Assembly (NCBI GenBank): GCA_947172415.1
Contig: OX359196.1
Coordinates: forward strand, 6,635,901-6,699,900
DNA: 64,000 nucleotides
Direction of reading: 5' to 3'
Source of the DNA: Chondrosia reniformis
Taxonomy: Eukaryota; Porifera; Demospongiae; Chondrillida; Chondrillidae
Shown one piece after another: positions 23,681 through 36,411 of the stretch; position 1 is the stretch's first letter; every line of letters starts with the position of its first letter. Made by a program: the position numbers and the translations under genes. A model generated the notes under the pieces. That model had not been told where the DNA came from and did no database searches. It saw nothing but the letters and a program-made list of their open reading frames with translations.

Positions 23681-24027
23681 TCTTAAACGACAAGTTAGCT
23701 ACAATGTAAGAGGAAGATCATTGAAAGGATGTCACTGGTTGATAAAGCTTTAGATTACAAGTTTAGTATCTTACAAAAAGGAAAAGACAGTCAAAAAACG
23801 GAGTTATGCAAGAAACAGTGTAAGAAAAGGCAATCGAAAACACATAAGTAAATATTACAACAAAGAATGACATTTACAGAGAATGCAGGACAGCTTTTCC
23901 AAGGATAGAAAGAGAATTAAAAATTTCTGAAGACCTACCTTAGCGTTGCTACTTGTCGCATGACACTGCGCACGCGTATTAACGAGAGGCGTATTGCAAT
24001 GAATCTCATTAGCACATGTAGGTATAA
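23681..24027. promoter_or_regulatory. Divergent 5' region of JADE and MRPL9
   Basis: 347 bp between divergent start codons. Two short plus-strand open frames cross it or the JADE exon 1 (23599-23709, 36 codons; 23729-23851, 40 codons). They have coding-like composition but no recognised family. A shared promoter is inferred from geometry. Confidence 0.35.
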
Positions 24028-24702
24028 ATGGCGCTAGGGAAGTATGCAGCTGTGACTTTGCAAAGAATTGTGATAGAAGTATTAGAATTAAGGAGTAAGG
24101 TATATATTCCTTCACTGATTCAATCTGAACATTACGCAACTAAAACGCAACCGCATCAGCGGAAGCAAAAGCCAAATCGAAGGGCAAGACTGAAGATAAT
24201 ATTGACTGAGGATGTAAAGAACTTGGGAAAGGCAGGCGACTTTGCTCTAGTGAAACATGGATACGGAAGAAATGATCTAATACCTAACAAGAAGGCAGTG
24301 TACGCCACTCACTACAACATTGAGGAATATGGAATAACTGAAGAGAACATGAAAGCAGCCGGTCAGCCCAAGCCTGCCCAACTGCACGATACAGAATACA
24401 TAGCAAACTATCTCAAAGATAACACACTTATTGTTCGCCAAGATCCAGAACCGAAAACTAAAAATTGGGTAATTTTTAAGCAAGACATTTCTAGAGCATT
24501 TTGGTATTCTCTTCAGATCCATGTTCCGATGGATTGTATTGAAATGGAGAATCCCATTAGAGAAATGGGACCGTCGTCAGTGAAGGTTCAGCTTGATGAG
24601 GACACAGTTGTACCTGTTAACCTGGAAGTGGTTCCCTTTGTTGATGCCCCCACGCAGAGGAAAAGAGAAAAGAAAAAGGCTAAAAAATCAGAGGCCCTTT
24701 GA
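24028..24702 (+). CDS. MRPL9: Mitochondrial ribosomal protein bL9m
   Basis: Intronless frame of 224 codons. After a mitochondrial-type N-terminus it has IILTEDVKNLGKAGDFALVK followed by HGYGRNDLIPNKKAVYAT. This is the conserved N-terminal domain of bacterial L9 (VxNLGxxGDxVxVKxGYxRNxLxP). The C-terminal part is specific to animal MRPL9 and ends in a Lys-rich tail. The product is a structural part of the large mitoribosomal subunit. The ATG follows a short leader shared with JADE's promoter region. Confidence 0.92.
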   Translation: MALGKYAAVTLQRIVIEVLELRSKVYIPSLIQSEHYATKTQPHQRKQKPNRRARLKIILTEDVKNLGKAGDFALVKHGYGRNDLIPNKKAVYATHYNIEEYGITEENMKAAGQPKPAQLHDTEYIANYLKDNTLIVRQDPEPKTKNWVIFKQDISRAFWYSLQIHVPMDCIEMENPIREMGPSSVKVQLDEDTVVPVNLEVVPFVDAPTQRKREKKKAKKSEAL

Positions 24703-25156
24703 AAGCAATACTGACAGTGATTGAGCACCACTCTCATTTTACAATGATGCTGTGTCATGTGTTTTAAATTACTTATTTATCATTTCTTCTTTTAATGTTG
24801 TGCAATTTGATTTAATTGGAGAATTGTATGCATCATCATTCAGAATTCAGAGTTATCACAGTTATGGGGGAAAACACTTCATTATTGGTATGAGTGATAC
24901 AAAAATCATGAGCCTAAGACACAGGGGAAATGTTTTTTAAAGAGTGAAAAAAACATACCTGGCAAGGTAGTTATATACAAGTTATAAGGTATAATTAAAA
25001 TTGTCACTTTTTTAATTAATTAATCATAGGAGATGGGTATTATACAGATTTGCATTTAATATGCATGAATTAGATGGGCTATTATGAGGATAAGTTTTAG
25101 AGGCCAGAGGAGTATTGTGGTCAATCCAAAGGTTAAAGGTCAAGTCACTGCAGAAG
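24703..25156. other. Gap between MRPL9 and CPOX
   Basis: 454 bp, AT-rich, with an ATTAATTAATTAAT stretch near 25015. It probably holds the MRPL9 3' UTR and the CPOX promoter. No other feature is seen. Confidence 0.4.
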
Positions 25157-26326
25157 ATGCTTTCTCGCATGTGTTGGAGATATGTAGTGCTCGTGAAATC
25201 AGCCCAAACAGTACAAGCTTTTTCCAGAAATCTCTCATCCTCTACAAAAAGTTATTCTCCCAATCTGCGACTGAGAGCGGTTGGTTTGGCAGCGGGAGGG
25301 CTGGGTGCAGCGCTACTCTGTTTAGGACCATGGAGGACGAGTAGTCACTTCGCTGCTACGTACATGTCCGAACCTATTTCTGGATACAAACAAATTGCCA
25401 AGTCTTCAGATATGAGACATAAAATGGAGAAATTATGCATGGAGGTACAATACGATCTGTGCCAGAAAGTAGCTTCCCTCGATGGTAAAAAGTTCAACGT
25501 GGATCGCTGGGAGAGGGAGGAAGGCGGCGGAGGAATCAGCTGCGTGCTTCAAGATGGCACAGTGTTTGAAAAGGCAGGTGTTAATATTTCTGTGGTGTAT
25601 GGTAATCTTCCACCGGCAGCCGTCAAGCAGATGAGGAGCAGAGGAAAGGACTTGCCAGAAGGCAAGGAACTGCCCTTCTTTGCCGTGGGTGTGAGTTGCG
25701 TAATCCACCCGGTCAGTCCGCTTGTCCCTACAATACACTTCAACTATCGCTACTTTGAAGTTGAAGTGGGCAAAGGTAGGAAGCAGTGGTGGTTTGGAGG
25801 TGGAACAGACTTGACACCCACGTACCTCAGCCAGGAGGATGCAGTTCACTTTCACGGTACTTTGAAAAAGGCATGTGACCTTCATGATAAGGAGTACTAC
25901 CCTAGCTTCAAAAAGTGGTGCGACAAGTACTTCTTCATTAACCACAGAAATGAGAGTAGAGGAGTTGGGGGAATATTCTTTGATGACTTGGATAAACCGG
26001 ATCAGGAGAGTGTGTACAGGTTTGTGACGTCTTGTGCTCGATCAGTCATTCCCGCTTACCTCCCAATTGTGGAGAAACACTACAAGAAGCAGTACACACA
26101 GGAACAGAAGCAGTGGCAGCAACTGAGGAGAGGTCGATATGTGGAATTTAATCTAGTCTATGACCGTGGCACTAAGTTTGGCTTACTGACGCCTGGAGCT
26201 CGAATTGAGAGCATCTTGATGTCACTTCCTCTATCAGCACGATGGGAATACATGCAGCAGCCCACTCCCAAGTCACCAGAAGCAGAGATGGTGGAGGTTT
26301 TAAGAACCCCAAGAGACTGGGTGTAA
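25157..26326 (+). CDS. CPOX: Coproporphyrinogen III oxidase, oxygen-dependent
   Basis: The enzyme converts coproporphyrinogen III to protoporphyrinogen IX in the mitochondrial intermembrane space, in heme synthesis. It is an intronless frame of 389 codons from the ATG at 25157; the frame extends upstream only to a TTG. The N-terminus ([18 protein letters not shown]) is basic and is followed by a hydrophobic stretch ([17 protein letters not shown]), as in mitochondrial CPOX leaders. Family signatures are complete: [58 protein letters not shown], and [20 protein letters not shown] followed by IFFDDLD. The end carries [33 protein letters not shown] and [10 protein letters not shown]. No break is seen. 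Confidence 0.97.
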   Translation: MLSRMCWRYVVLVKSAQTVQAFSRNLSSSTKSYSPNLRLRAVGLAAGGLGAALLCLGPWRTSSHFAATYMSEPISGYKQIAKSSDMRHKMEKLCMEVQYDLCQKVASLDGKKFNVDRWEREEGGGGISCVLQDGTVFEKAGVNISVVYGNLPPAAVKQMRSRGKDLPEGKELPFFAVGVSCVIHPVSPLVPTIHFNYRYFEVEVGKGRKQWWFGGGTDLTPTYLSQEDAVHFHGTLKKACDLHDKEYYPSFKKWCDKYFFINHRNESRGVGGIFFDDLDKPDQESVYRFVTSCARSVIPAYLPIVEKHYKKQYTQEQKQWQQLRRGRYVEFNLVYDRGTKFGLLTPGARIESILMSLPLSARWEYMQQPTPKSPEAEMVEVLRTPRDWV

Positions 26327-26686
26327 TGTAACAACTTATTGGTAATTGTATCACTCCCAATCTCAGAAATCTGTAATTTATACAGTAATTCAATTGCAAT
26401 TTCCTAACTAGTGCATTCTTACATATATACAATCTCATATACAATTTAGGTATTCAATGTATATAGCCTCTGTGCACTCATTGAAGACCTCTGATTTAAA
26501 TGAACACATACATATGCAACATGGCCATCTCTGTATCAGAAATAGGAAACCACAAGCATTTGTAATTACCTCATTGACAGATAATACAATACACAATATA
26601 AAGACATTAACAATTCAAACATTCATATGTACTACATATAGATTTGCAGCAAAACACTTAAAAGCATGCAATGTTTGCAGTACAGT

Positions 26687-29600
26687 CTATGGAGAGGAAG
26701 GAGGTGAAAGGAGTCCATTTTCCTCTGACTTTAGAAATATGGCAAGAATCTCTTCTTGAAATGCCTTAATCTTCCTAACCAACTGCTCATGTGTTTCACT
26801 GAAGAAACGGGAAATACAAGTGGTAAATATCAACTAGGAAATAGAAGTGGCAAGTTATTAGAGGTATTCATGTATACATTGAGATTTCTCAAATCCGTTA
26901 ATCAAACAACAGAAATGAGCCAATCAACTCACTGTACTCCACTAGCGCTCCAAACATCAACATAATACTTAATCTTAGGTTCTGTTCCACTTGTTCGTAA
27001 TGTAAAGATGCAGTTGTTGTCCATAGTGTAAGTGATCATCTGGCTGGATGGATCCATCGGAAGGTCCTGATAATACAGATTAACAGACTAGCTAGTGCAT
27101 CCAATATAAAAGCCAATATTAACGACAATTCTATTACAAAATCACTAGCTCAAAAGCTTATATAAGCTTCAAGAACATCTCTTGAAGTACTTTTAAATAC
27201 AAAAGCACTCAATTCCACAACTATCAGACTGACAATTAAGTCATGTGACAGTCATGTGACAACACTTGCAGCTGCCACTTACTGGTTTGTATGAGGGTGG
27301 CTTGCTGGTATCGTAGCCAATAGTGAGATCTCTAATGCTCACCACTTTACCTCCAGCAACACTTCTGATTGGGTACTACAGAGTGAACAGACACTAACTA
27401 AATGGAGTGTCAATGTATATCCCAGTATACAAGACTCAGCTTGCAACCTCGTACTGTTTTGTTTCTTCGAATTTCTTCAAAAATATCCCCAATCTTCTCA
27501 GGACTCTTACAAATGACATATGCCGTTTCAGACACATATCTTCCGTACCTATGTATGCATGCCATTAATGTGTAACACACACTCCAACATGAGACATAAA
27601 TGAGCATAAACTAATATTATATATGCACTCGTGGTGAAACTTTTCCTTACTTCTGATGTAACTCTTCCAGCTTTTTAGCGAAACTCAATCCCTGTTCCTC
27701 CAACTCTATTCTCATTTCAGCTGCCACAGCTGCTGCACTCACTCCATCCTTGTCCAACACGTTTGTGCCATACATGAAACCTTAAAAACAAATTTTATGA
27801 AAAGTGTTACTCCTTCTATGCTAATCAGGGAGCTAACAAATAATAAACAAATCATAACATTCTTCTAATTACCAGCAACATACACTGTGTGAGTCAATCG
27901 AAATTTACATGATAAATTTCAGAGCAAACTAGTTTTAATGACCAAGCAAACACTACATATAAATTATTGTTTTAGTGATCGTGTCATCTCCAATTTAATC
28001 GATGACACTAGAATAACAAGCAATAGTACAAATAGAGAAACAGGTTATACATTAGTCGATAATCAGAGATATATAAACACACATGGTTGTACTGCCAGAG
28101 CAGCAAGCTTAATACAATTAAAACAATTGAAATAAAATTAACAATTGTAAATTTCCGTCTGTCCATTCACCAGTTAGCTCTTTACACAATAACTACTTTT
28201 GGAAATGGAGCAATTGAAAATGTATATTTGATTAGCAGCCAGTCAACAATAGCTCCACATTCAATTGTGCTACTTATTTTAACACAGAAAACTTTTTAAT
28301 GGATAAACAACAAAATCAAAAATTATATATGATGAATCATACTGTATTAATGATATTCATGGGTCAATCTTCATGCATGCTATAAAAGAATTTCGCTAAA
28401 TTGGCAAACAGTACCCTTTTAGCTAAAAGAACTAAAAACACAGTTCTTCAAGAGATTTGCACAGTATGGGAGAATTGCCACACTTGATAGGTAAGATTTA
28501 AGTATTAACCAATTATTTACTAACAGACAACCCTTTTTATAATCTAGCTTTGATCCTCCATCTAATAACAATAACAAGTAAGCCTTTTAAGAGAAGAACA
28601 TATAGACCCTTGATCACTTCTCAGCACATTTGTATAGGTGGATTTGAGGTTATTCTAGATGGCTACACACCAGAGAGGACATTGGAGTCTGGGTCCCCCC
28701 AGGTCCCACTTGGGGGAACTGTCATTCTTGTATGCAGAACCGTCGGATTACCATATGGTACAGAGGTAGCCTATAGCTGGACATGTCCTGGACGCTTAAG
28801 TGATCCGTGTAACCTTGGAAACGGGAAAAATCCAAACAGAAAAATCTACAATGACATTCTAGTCATCAATATCATCTCACGAATACATGATCATGGTTCA
28901 TATACATGTGAAGTTAACACAAATGATCTAGGACAGAATGGCAGCGGAGTTGACCTAATAGTTTCAGGTAAGTTTTATATTTTTATGTGAATCACTACTG
29001 TATCACTTAATTATATTACTTAAGAGGTTGGAAAAGGGCTAGTAATGTGTGTTGCTTTTCAAATACAGGTGGACAAGTACTGCACTCTAATTATCAAATG
29101 TTCCTAAACAATTCCATTATAAATAACATGACAGATATTGAAAATGAGAACAACGGATGGATTAACTGTAATACAACTGAGGGAATATCAAAGTTTTACA
29201 ATAAAACATGGCTAGATCCTTTACCAGACAGCAGTGAGAGACATTCTGTCTATCAAAAAAGAACAGGGGAGAAAGCAATTGCAGTGATAAATCTCCAACA
29301 GTTTGGGTCTTACTTTCCAAATACAAAGTTTATATGTGGGATCCAGCAGTATAGAGGAGATACTCTGTACATCTATGTGCACACTGAAGGTATTTAAGCA
29401 TTACCAGCTAAAATTTATTTGATCAGTAATGATTTGAGAATCAAAAGAAAGATGCCATACTTACTTCTTAACTGGCAAATTCACTAATTCTCTTCTACAG
29501 AGTCACTTGCACCTCCAAGGGTTCAAAGTATAAATGCCGGAATGTACTTTCTAACAGCCAATTTACAGCCATACAACTATAACCAATCATTGGATCTCCA

Positions 29601-31919
29601 ATTCATTGGCTACCTTGTTGGCTATGAGAGACTGGACTTTGGAATTCCAATTGAGGTAAAATATCAAATATATGACCAATATGAAACAGCCAAGAGACCA
29701 GAACCGAGAATAGTGCCGGGAGCCACTTACAGGATAAGAACATGGACCAACTTTGATGTCCTCTTCAGTCCCATACCACATGAAACAATTTATACAGTAC
29801 CAGAGAAAAGTAAATAACATATACTATCTGTTATTTGTTTACCTACTATGTACAGTACTTTGTTTCTAAATTAGGTCCTTCCCCACCAAGAAGACTAACC
29901 ATTACAAGATCATTCAAAAATACTATTGAACTAAATTGGCTTCCTCCCAAAGACCCAAATGGAAACCTAAGTTACAAGATACGCCAAACAGTAGGACACA
30001 TAGTAATTACATTAGCAACAAATAGTAACAAAACCTATTACAATTTGACTGGACTTACAAATGGGACCACATATAAAATTGAAGTTTTAGCAGTCAATTC
30101 AATGAATGGCGCTTCAAGGAGCACCAGTATACTCCACAATCACGTAGTCACAGAGGAACAGAACTTGAATGGGAACTCGGGTAAATAGATTGCTTAGTAC
30201 AAATTCCCAGTTAGATTGACTTATCATGAAGGCCATAATACTTATGTATTACTTCATTCCAACAAGATATCTCTCCTCCAAATTTGTAGGAACTTATTCT
30301 ACCAAACGTCCTACAACAGAGACCATTGCCACAACTACAATACCAAGCTCTTGCATACCTACCACTAAAACAAGTTAGCTCACTTGCTCAATGGAGAAAA
30401 CAAAATAATCCTATATCCAACTGATAATATTTCAGATTAGTCACTGAACTATATTTTATATATGAAGTAATGAGTCATGTTAATACAAGTCAAGGTGTAG
30501 AAATTAAGAAAGGTTTTACATTTAACTACATGAATACTGTAGATATGGTTGACATACATAGGCTTTTTAATATATTATAGAGTAGGCATAGCATGTAGGA
30601 AATAGATGTAGGAAAAATGAAAATGGTGTATTAATCTAATACACCATTTTCATTTTTCCTACATGCTATGTCTACTCTGTAATATATTAAAAAGCCTATG
30701 CATGTCAACCATTATCTACAGTATTCATTTTTCCTATATCTATTTCTTACATGTACGTAAGTATTAATTCAAACTATCATACAGGTTTATTAACATTATA
30801 TATATATATATATATAGGTCCTTCATCTCCGAGCAGTCTAGCAATTTTAAATAAACTCCAAGATGGAGTAGTACTGATTTGGCAACCTCCAAGAGAGCCT
30901 AATGGCAATGTATTGTACAAAGTTCGCTACACTGTGAATGACACTGAAATCACAAAAGCTACAGGCAGCAATGACACACATTACAAACTGACGGGATTGA
31001 GGTTTGGTGTCACATACACCATAGAAGTCCTAGCAGTAAATGAAAATGGAGCATCTACTAGTAACGGACTAGTATATACCCATGATGTTGCCATGGAAAC
31101 AAGTAAGTTGCATAATAACAACAAATTATAAAATTTATCACTGCTTTGCAATCTTTACAGATGTAAATCCTAGCAAAGAAGGTCAAGATTTTGAAAGTAA
31201 AGGTTTGAATTCAAACCAACAAATGATTTAAAATCACTAAAGATTCTCTATACCCTTTCCAGGTTGTACTGCATCAGCCAAACCAGTGATAATTCTGATA
31301 GTGATATCTGTTGTTCTGTTTATAGTTTCCATGGCTCTCTTAATTACATTAATTGCAATAGCAATTAAGCTAAGAAATACCAAAGAATCAAACCACAGTC
31401 TCAGTAAGGTTCTGTATGATTACGCAGACTCAGCTGATATACAACACAAGAGCAGACCACATAACACAACTCGCCTGTTTGGAGAAACCCATCCTCCCAG
31501 GCCAGCCGTAAGAGACTACAAACCTCAGCTCAAAGACACCAGTGTCCCTCCCTTGCCTGGAGCAAGGAAACAGAAAGCTGGGTGTGCCTATGAGGACATG
31601 TCTAGTCCTAGTGTACCCGACCATCAGCACCAGTTGGGAGACGAATCTTATGAGTACATGCGCACCACTGACACTAAGAATGTAATGCGCTCACACATCT
31701 ATGATGCAGTGTACGTACAGCCAGACACAAATGAGGAGAATGTCCAGGAAACTATAGATGAAGACAACAGGAAGATGACGGAAGAAGAAATGTAACTCTG
31801 TCCCTCAAATGAAACCAAAACCGATTGAGTGCATCACAGTATGATTGATATTAGTGTGTGTGTGTGTGTGTGTGTGTGTATGCGTGTGTGTGTGTGTGTG
31901 TGTTTAAGTATGCAAGTAA

Positions 31920-32005
<86 letters not shown>

Positions 32006-35000
32006 GTATGTGTGTATGTGTGAGTAAGTTAATGAATACGTGTATGTGTGAACAGGAATTTAAAACATTCATAGCAAGATAAACAGGTGAAAATAGAATA
32101 GCTAGATCACATCTGTCCTTACAAATACATTACTCACTACCTCCTACTTCTGAAACAAAACAGCATTTACTAGCAGACCAGTAATGAATAACAAGTCAAG
32201 TTACATACCAATGGCTTCCTCGTAGGCAAAGATTACTTCTTTTCCTTCCTTTGCCAGCTGAACTGTTCTGTTTCCCATCCACTTGAACCCCGTTAGAGTC
32301 TCTTCATGATGCAATCCCTCCTCCTTGGCCATGGCACCGAGCATGTTGGAGGACACAGTGCTATTGAGCAAGGCATACTTGGAGCCTGGGAGGGCAGGAA
32401 TTGTGAAAAGATTGAAAATCAAACTATCATCACATTTAAAAATTAGCCAAACACTATTAATCCCAACACTTAAGCACACCTTCCATCTTTTCTCCCTTGG
32501 CTCTGAGTCTCCTTCTCTTACTCTCAATGGCCCACCATCCCAGCAGCACACCAATCTCATTGCCATTAAACACCCTCCACGTCCCGTCCTCTCTCCTCTC
32601 TGCAATGGCCAAACGGTCCGCATCAGGGTCATTGGCCAGAATGACAGAGCTTCCATTCCTCTCAGCAGTTGCCATCGACAGGTTCTAAGAGAAAAAGAGG
32701 GTCTGTTTCACTCAAAGTATGTTGTCAAGTTGTGTAAGCTCAGCTACACATCAAAAGCCATGACATACCACAGTGGCACATAATCAAAGGTGATACCTAT
32801 ACAGCAGAGCCATTGAAGGGTGCAAAGTGCATTAGAAGGCACTATAGCATACATCCTCTCTGAATGAGAAGCCATAGTAAGACTGAAGCATTTTGTCTAA
32901 TTAAGCAAGGAATACATTACAGGCTCACCAATGCACTCTTCCCCTCCTCAGGGTTGGGGAAACTGACAGTGGGAAAGTCAGGGTCCGGCTCCACCTACAC
33001 CAACAAAAAGAACCAGCTGGAAATGGTCAAAATCACCAAAGGGTGCCACGCTAGCTACTGCACGCATCACTTGATCTTGTACATTCTCTACAAGTTAACT
33101 ACACGTTGAAGTGTTGGAGCAACTTGGGCCTTCTTACTTGTTCAAGAGTTGGTACATACTCTGGCAGACTAAAGATTGCAAAAGCTTGCTTAACAAAGGC
33201 AGCACCTACTCCGTGCATGGCAGTGTAAGTGAACTTCAGTGATGAGACAGCATTTCTTTCTCTAAAACAATCAAAATATTTGAATAATTTGACAAAAAAG
33301 TTCTGTCTGATACGATAATTCATGACCTCATTTAATGATTCAATACTATCCAACCCTATTCTATCACAAGTAAACCTTTCATTATTTTTACACCTTCACT
33401 TTCATATTTTACAGCCACTAAAAAGTGGAATAGTTTCAGATTTACAAATTTGTACTCACATAGCCATGATTAAATGGGTTTTCCTAAATAGATAATTTTT
33501 TAGGAAAATAGCCAACCATATCTATAGGAAATTATTCCTGCAACAGTTAAATTATTTAGTTTCTTCACTGTAGAAGGGGGTCCCCCCTTTAGCGCAAAAA
33601 CAATGTCCAGCTATCAACAACAGCTACAGCACTGCACAGTTAGGTAGGTAGATACCGGTTTAAGCTGTACTTTCCAAGCTCTGTCATGTAGTCCAAATAC
33701 ACCTGTTCATAAGGGTCAGCTACTAGTGTGGAGGAGTGGATAGCATCAGTGTCCCAGGCCCCTGGCCAAGGGTCTAGCTGCCTGAGGATGTTGGTGGCTA
33801 TTCCCTTGTCAATTGGAGGGATTATCTAATGAAATAGCAGTTGAACAGGTTCACTGAACATGTACACTAAACGAGAGATTACTAAATAAGGTATTAGTCA
33901 CATGAAAACATGCCCCTCCCACAGGATGTAGCACATGTCTCTAATGACAGGAAGTCTGACTATTGTAACCAGATGAAAAGTGTAAAACAGCAAAGGACTC
34001 AAATGGATTCAAAACAACTGCCTCTCTCCTTCCTAGTGACGAGGAAAACAGTAGTAATACACTTCACATTGTAGTAGCTGACCTGTGCTCCGTTGTTCCA
34101 GTAGACCTTGTAACCGTTATCCTGTTTGGGGTTGTGTGAGGCGGTAATCATCACTCCTGCAGCACAGCCATACTTGTTCACAGCAAAGGGCTAGAGCACC
34201 GAGAGGTAAGAAGATCATTAAAAGGTTAATATACTGCTTGCTTTAGCATACATATGGACATTACAACCTTTTAATACATTTTCAACATGTAAGAAATAAT
34301 AATAATGATAATAAACTAAAACACAAGTGTTATTATCGCACTTTTAGGGAATTACATATTATGTGAAGGGACATATGCAATTAATAAGGTAATTATAGAT
34401 GTGTGCACATAGCATGCCTATGATGCAATTTTCAGTACTTGTACATTATGGACAAAGGTAGCCTAGCAACAGATCTCATTTTAATTAAAGAAGTTCCATT
34501 TGGAAGAAGCCTTAAAAGTTATCATTATAGCAGGCCTCAAATACCACACACCACCTCAACCAGAGGTGATGGATGCATTACATTACATTCTAAATATGTA
34601 CACCATGTACCTACATGCTTCTCACAAAGGACTGAATTATATTAACAGGAACTTACCACAAATGGAGTAGGAGTTATATGCGAGAAAAGATACACCTTAA
34701 TTCCTTTTGAAATAAATGTATTGGTAACACGGTCAGCAAACCTACAAAAATAATAGTTATATATATTGTTGACATTGATTAATTATTATTCTCTGCAGTT
34801 AGGCCACATGAGACTACATCTACCCAAATGTCACACCCACCTCATCCGACACATCCACCTTGTCACACCATCCGACACATCCACCTTGTCACACCATCCG
34901 ACACATCCACCTTGTCACACCATCCAACACACCCACCTCATCCGACACATCCACCTTGTCACACCATCCAACACACCCACCTCATCCGACACATCCACCT

Positions 35001-36072
35001 TGTCACACCATCCAACCACCCACCTCATCCCCCTAACTCATCCGACACACCCACCTCATCCCCCTAACTCATCCAACACACCCACCTCCTGCTATTGTAT
35101 CTTGCATCAAACCCAACTGTTATACCTCTCTCCTTTACATCAGGGAACTGCTCAATCAAGTAAGTACACAGACCCTACATACAGATAGCAATCACACAGA
35201 GGTAGTATATACGTAGAGGTGCATTTGAGTGCAGAGGGTATGACATCATGTTTACATTGGCTGCACTACATAAGCAAGTAGTTAATCGAAAGTCTGTTCA
35301 CCAAATCACAAATTATGATGATACCCATCAGAAGTTAAGTACATCTTACCTGAGTGCTCTGAATGATGGTCAGGTCATTCATCCTATTGAACCCCGCCCC
35401 CATGGGCGCCCTCAGGCCTACATAACAGCAATACAGTACATGAGCATGGATGGTTTACACAACCCACTTTCATGTCACTCATTACAGCTGACACAAGGAT
35501 CAAGCTGTCAGCAGAGCAGGCAAAGCTGTTTACATCTCCAACCACTCCAGGAAAGCAATTTATTTGATGCATAATTATTTATTTAACGCAAGACATGCTG
35601 CACCACGTGTCTGTTAGTCAAGCATATAGAAAGTATATACCGACACGAAGCGATAGCGCAGAGAAGACCTAATTGTTAATTAAAGGATCCTTCAGAACCC
35701 TCATAACTGCTACTTTCTCGTACGAAGAACCACTGGCAAATTAGCCTAAGGTCAGGCGGACTGGAGGTCATCTGGTGGATAGCGCAGACACCATTTCAAC
35801 CACCAATCTCCCTACCTGCGGTGCCGAATTTCATCCTGGAACAGAGTCTGTTGCGCAGCTCGACGATATTGCTTGTGTTGACCAAGCTCTCTATCTCCTC
35901 TCTCGTGTCTTCCCACTACATACACACGGAGAATGATACTTAAGAATTGACAAATCAACTTTAGACTACACACGTAATCAGTCACTTTACATAAACACAC
36001 TTTGTCCAATCTTCTCCATTCCGCGATTTTCTTTTCCAAATCTGGGTCGTTGACTATAGATAAACTTGCCAT
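26687..36072 (-). CDS. PGM2: Phosphoglucomutase-2 / phosphopentomutase
   Basis: Alpha-D-phosphohexomutase family enzyme that interconverts sugar 1- and 6-phosphates (PGM2: pentose and glucose phosphates; PGM2L1: glucose 1,6-bisphosphate synthesis). The start is ATG 36072 ([20 protein letters not shown]). Exons follow family order: [13 protein letters not shown] (35086 side), [16 protein letters not shown] and ITPTPFV (about 34670-34740), the catalytic phosphoserine loop [20 protein letters not shown] (about 34100-34160), [16 protein letters not shown], the metal loop [16 protein letters not shown] (about 32600), [14 protein letters not shown], and [17 protein letters not shown] followed by FAYEEAIG. 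The 3' exons encode the [15 protein letters not shown] block and the phosphate-binding domain, ending SPPSSP at 26687. A 4.4-kb intron (27785-32210) hosts another gene on the opposite strand. Confidence 0.94.
28466..31795 (+). CDS. Nested Ig/FN3 single-pass receptor with a tyrosine-rich tail
   Basis: A complete gene inside a PGM2 intron, on the other strand. Ten exons read in frame: 28466-28490, 28548-28577, 28638-28967, 29069-29389, 29501-29809, 29875-30180, 30290-30373, 30818-31102, 31161-31196 and 31263-31795. All junctions are phase 1. Order: signal peptide ([18 protein letters not shown]); an Ig domain ([22 protein letters not shown]); a second Ig-like module (exon 4); an FN3-like module (exon 5); an FN3 (exon 6); a short Thr/Pro-rich mucin-like piece (exon 7); an FN3 very like the exon 6 one (exon 8); a transmembrane helix ([20 protein letters not shown]); and a cytosolic tail. 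The tail has proline motifs ([20 protein letters not shown]) and tyrosines in YDYA, YEDM, YEYM and YDAVYV contexts. I infer a cell-surface adhesion or signalling receptor; the ligand is unknown. Confidence 0.85.
30531..30727. mobile_element. Foldback (MITE-like) element in an intron of the nested receptor
   Basis: Two arms of about 90 bp run TGAATACTGTAGAT...GTGTATTA and its reverse complement. They meet at a short centre (TAATCTAA) near 30633. The arms differ at few positions plus a 13-bp insertion in the left arm, so insertion looks recent. There is no coding content. Confidence 0.85.
31852..32030. repeat. (TG)n microsatellite
   Basis: TG dinucleotide runs interrupted by TATGCG and TTTAAGTATGCAAG. 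The longest uninterrupted run is about 75 bp (31924-32002). It lies just after the receptor stop codon, still within the PGM2 intron. Cys/Val and Thr/His frames across it are artefacts. Confidence 0.95.
34828..35085 (-). repeat. Minisatellite spanning a PGM2 5' splice site
   Basis: About nine copies of variable 26-37 bp units made from GATGAGGTGGGTGTGTTGG, TGTGACAAGGTGGATGTGTC and GAGTTAGGGG (sense strand). The exon ending at 35086 reads AATAGCAGGAG and its donor is GTGGGTGTGTTGG, the same GAG plus GTGGGTGTG that recurs in the array. Confidence 0.9.
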
Positions 36073-36411
36073 CTTTATGTACGTACAGACTTGCCTTTCA
36101 AAACCAAGCACAACCTTTATTAAACTTAATTTTCCATATCAATTTGGTTAACGTTAAACCGATATAATGCACACTCGTCCCGCCGCTTTCAGCCCAATAT
36201 CACGTGTACAGATTCCGGTTAGTGTATTCGATCAATGTACAATGGAGGAATAAAAAGGAAACATATGGAACGCAACGAGTTAACAAATCGTTCTGTAATG
36301 TTTGAGTATCAGGAGTCATGTAAACCCTACAGCAAGACGGAGAAAACAGAAAGACGTGTTACTTACAGTCCACACACAGATGACACTTGATATGATGTTG
36401 ACAACATTGAT

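Noticed and set aside
25084-25344. ATG at 25084 as a CPOX start or upstream gene
   Set aside because: It is in another frame from the conserved CPOX sequence and runs out at 25344 without homology.
31851-32082. Cys/Val and Thr/His repeat frames
   Set aside because: A TG microsatellite.
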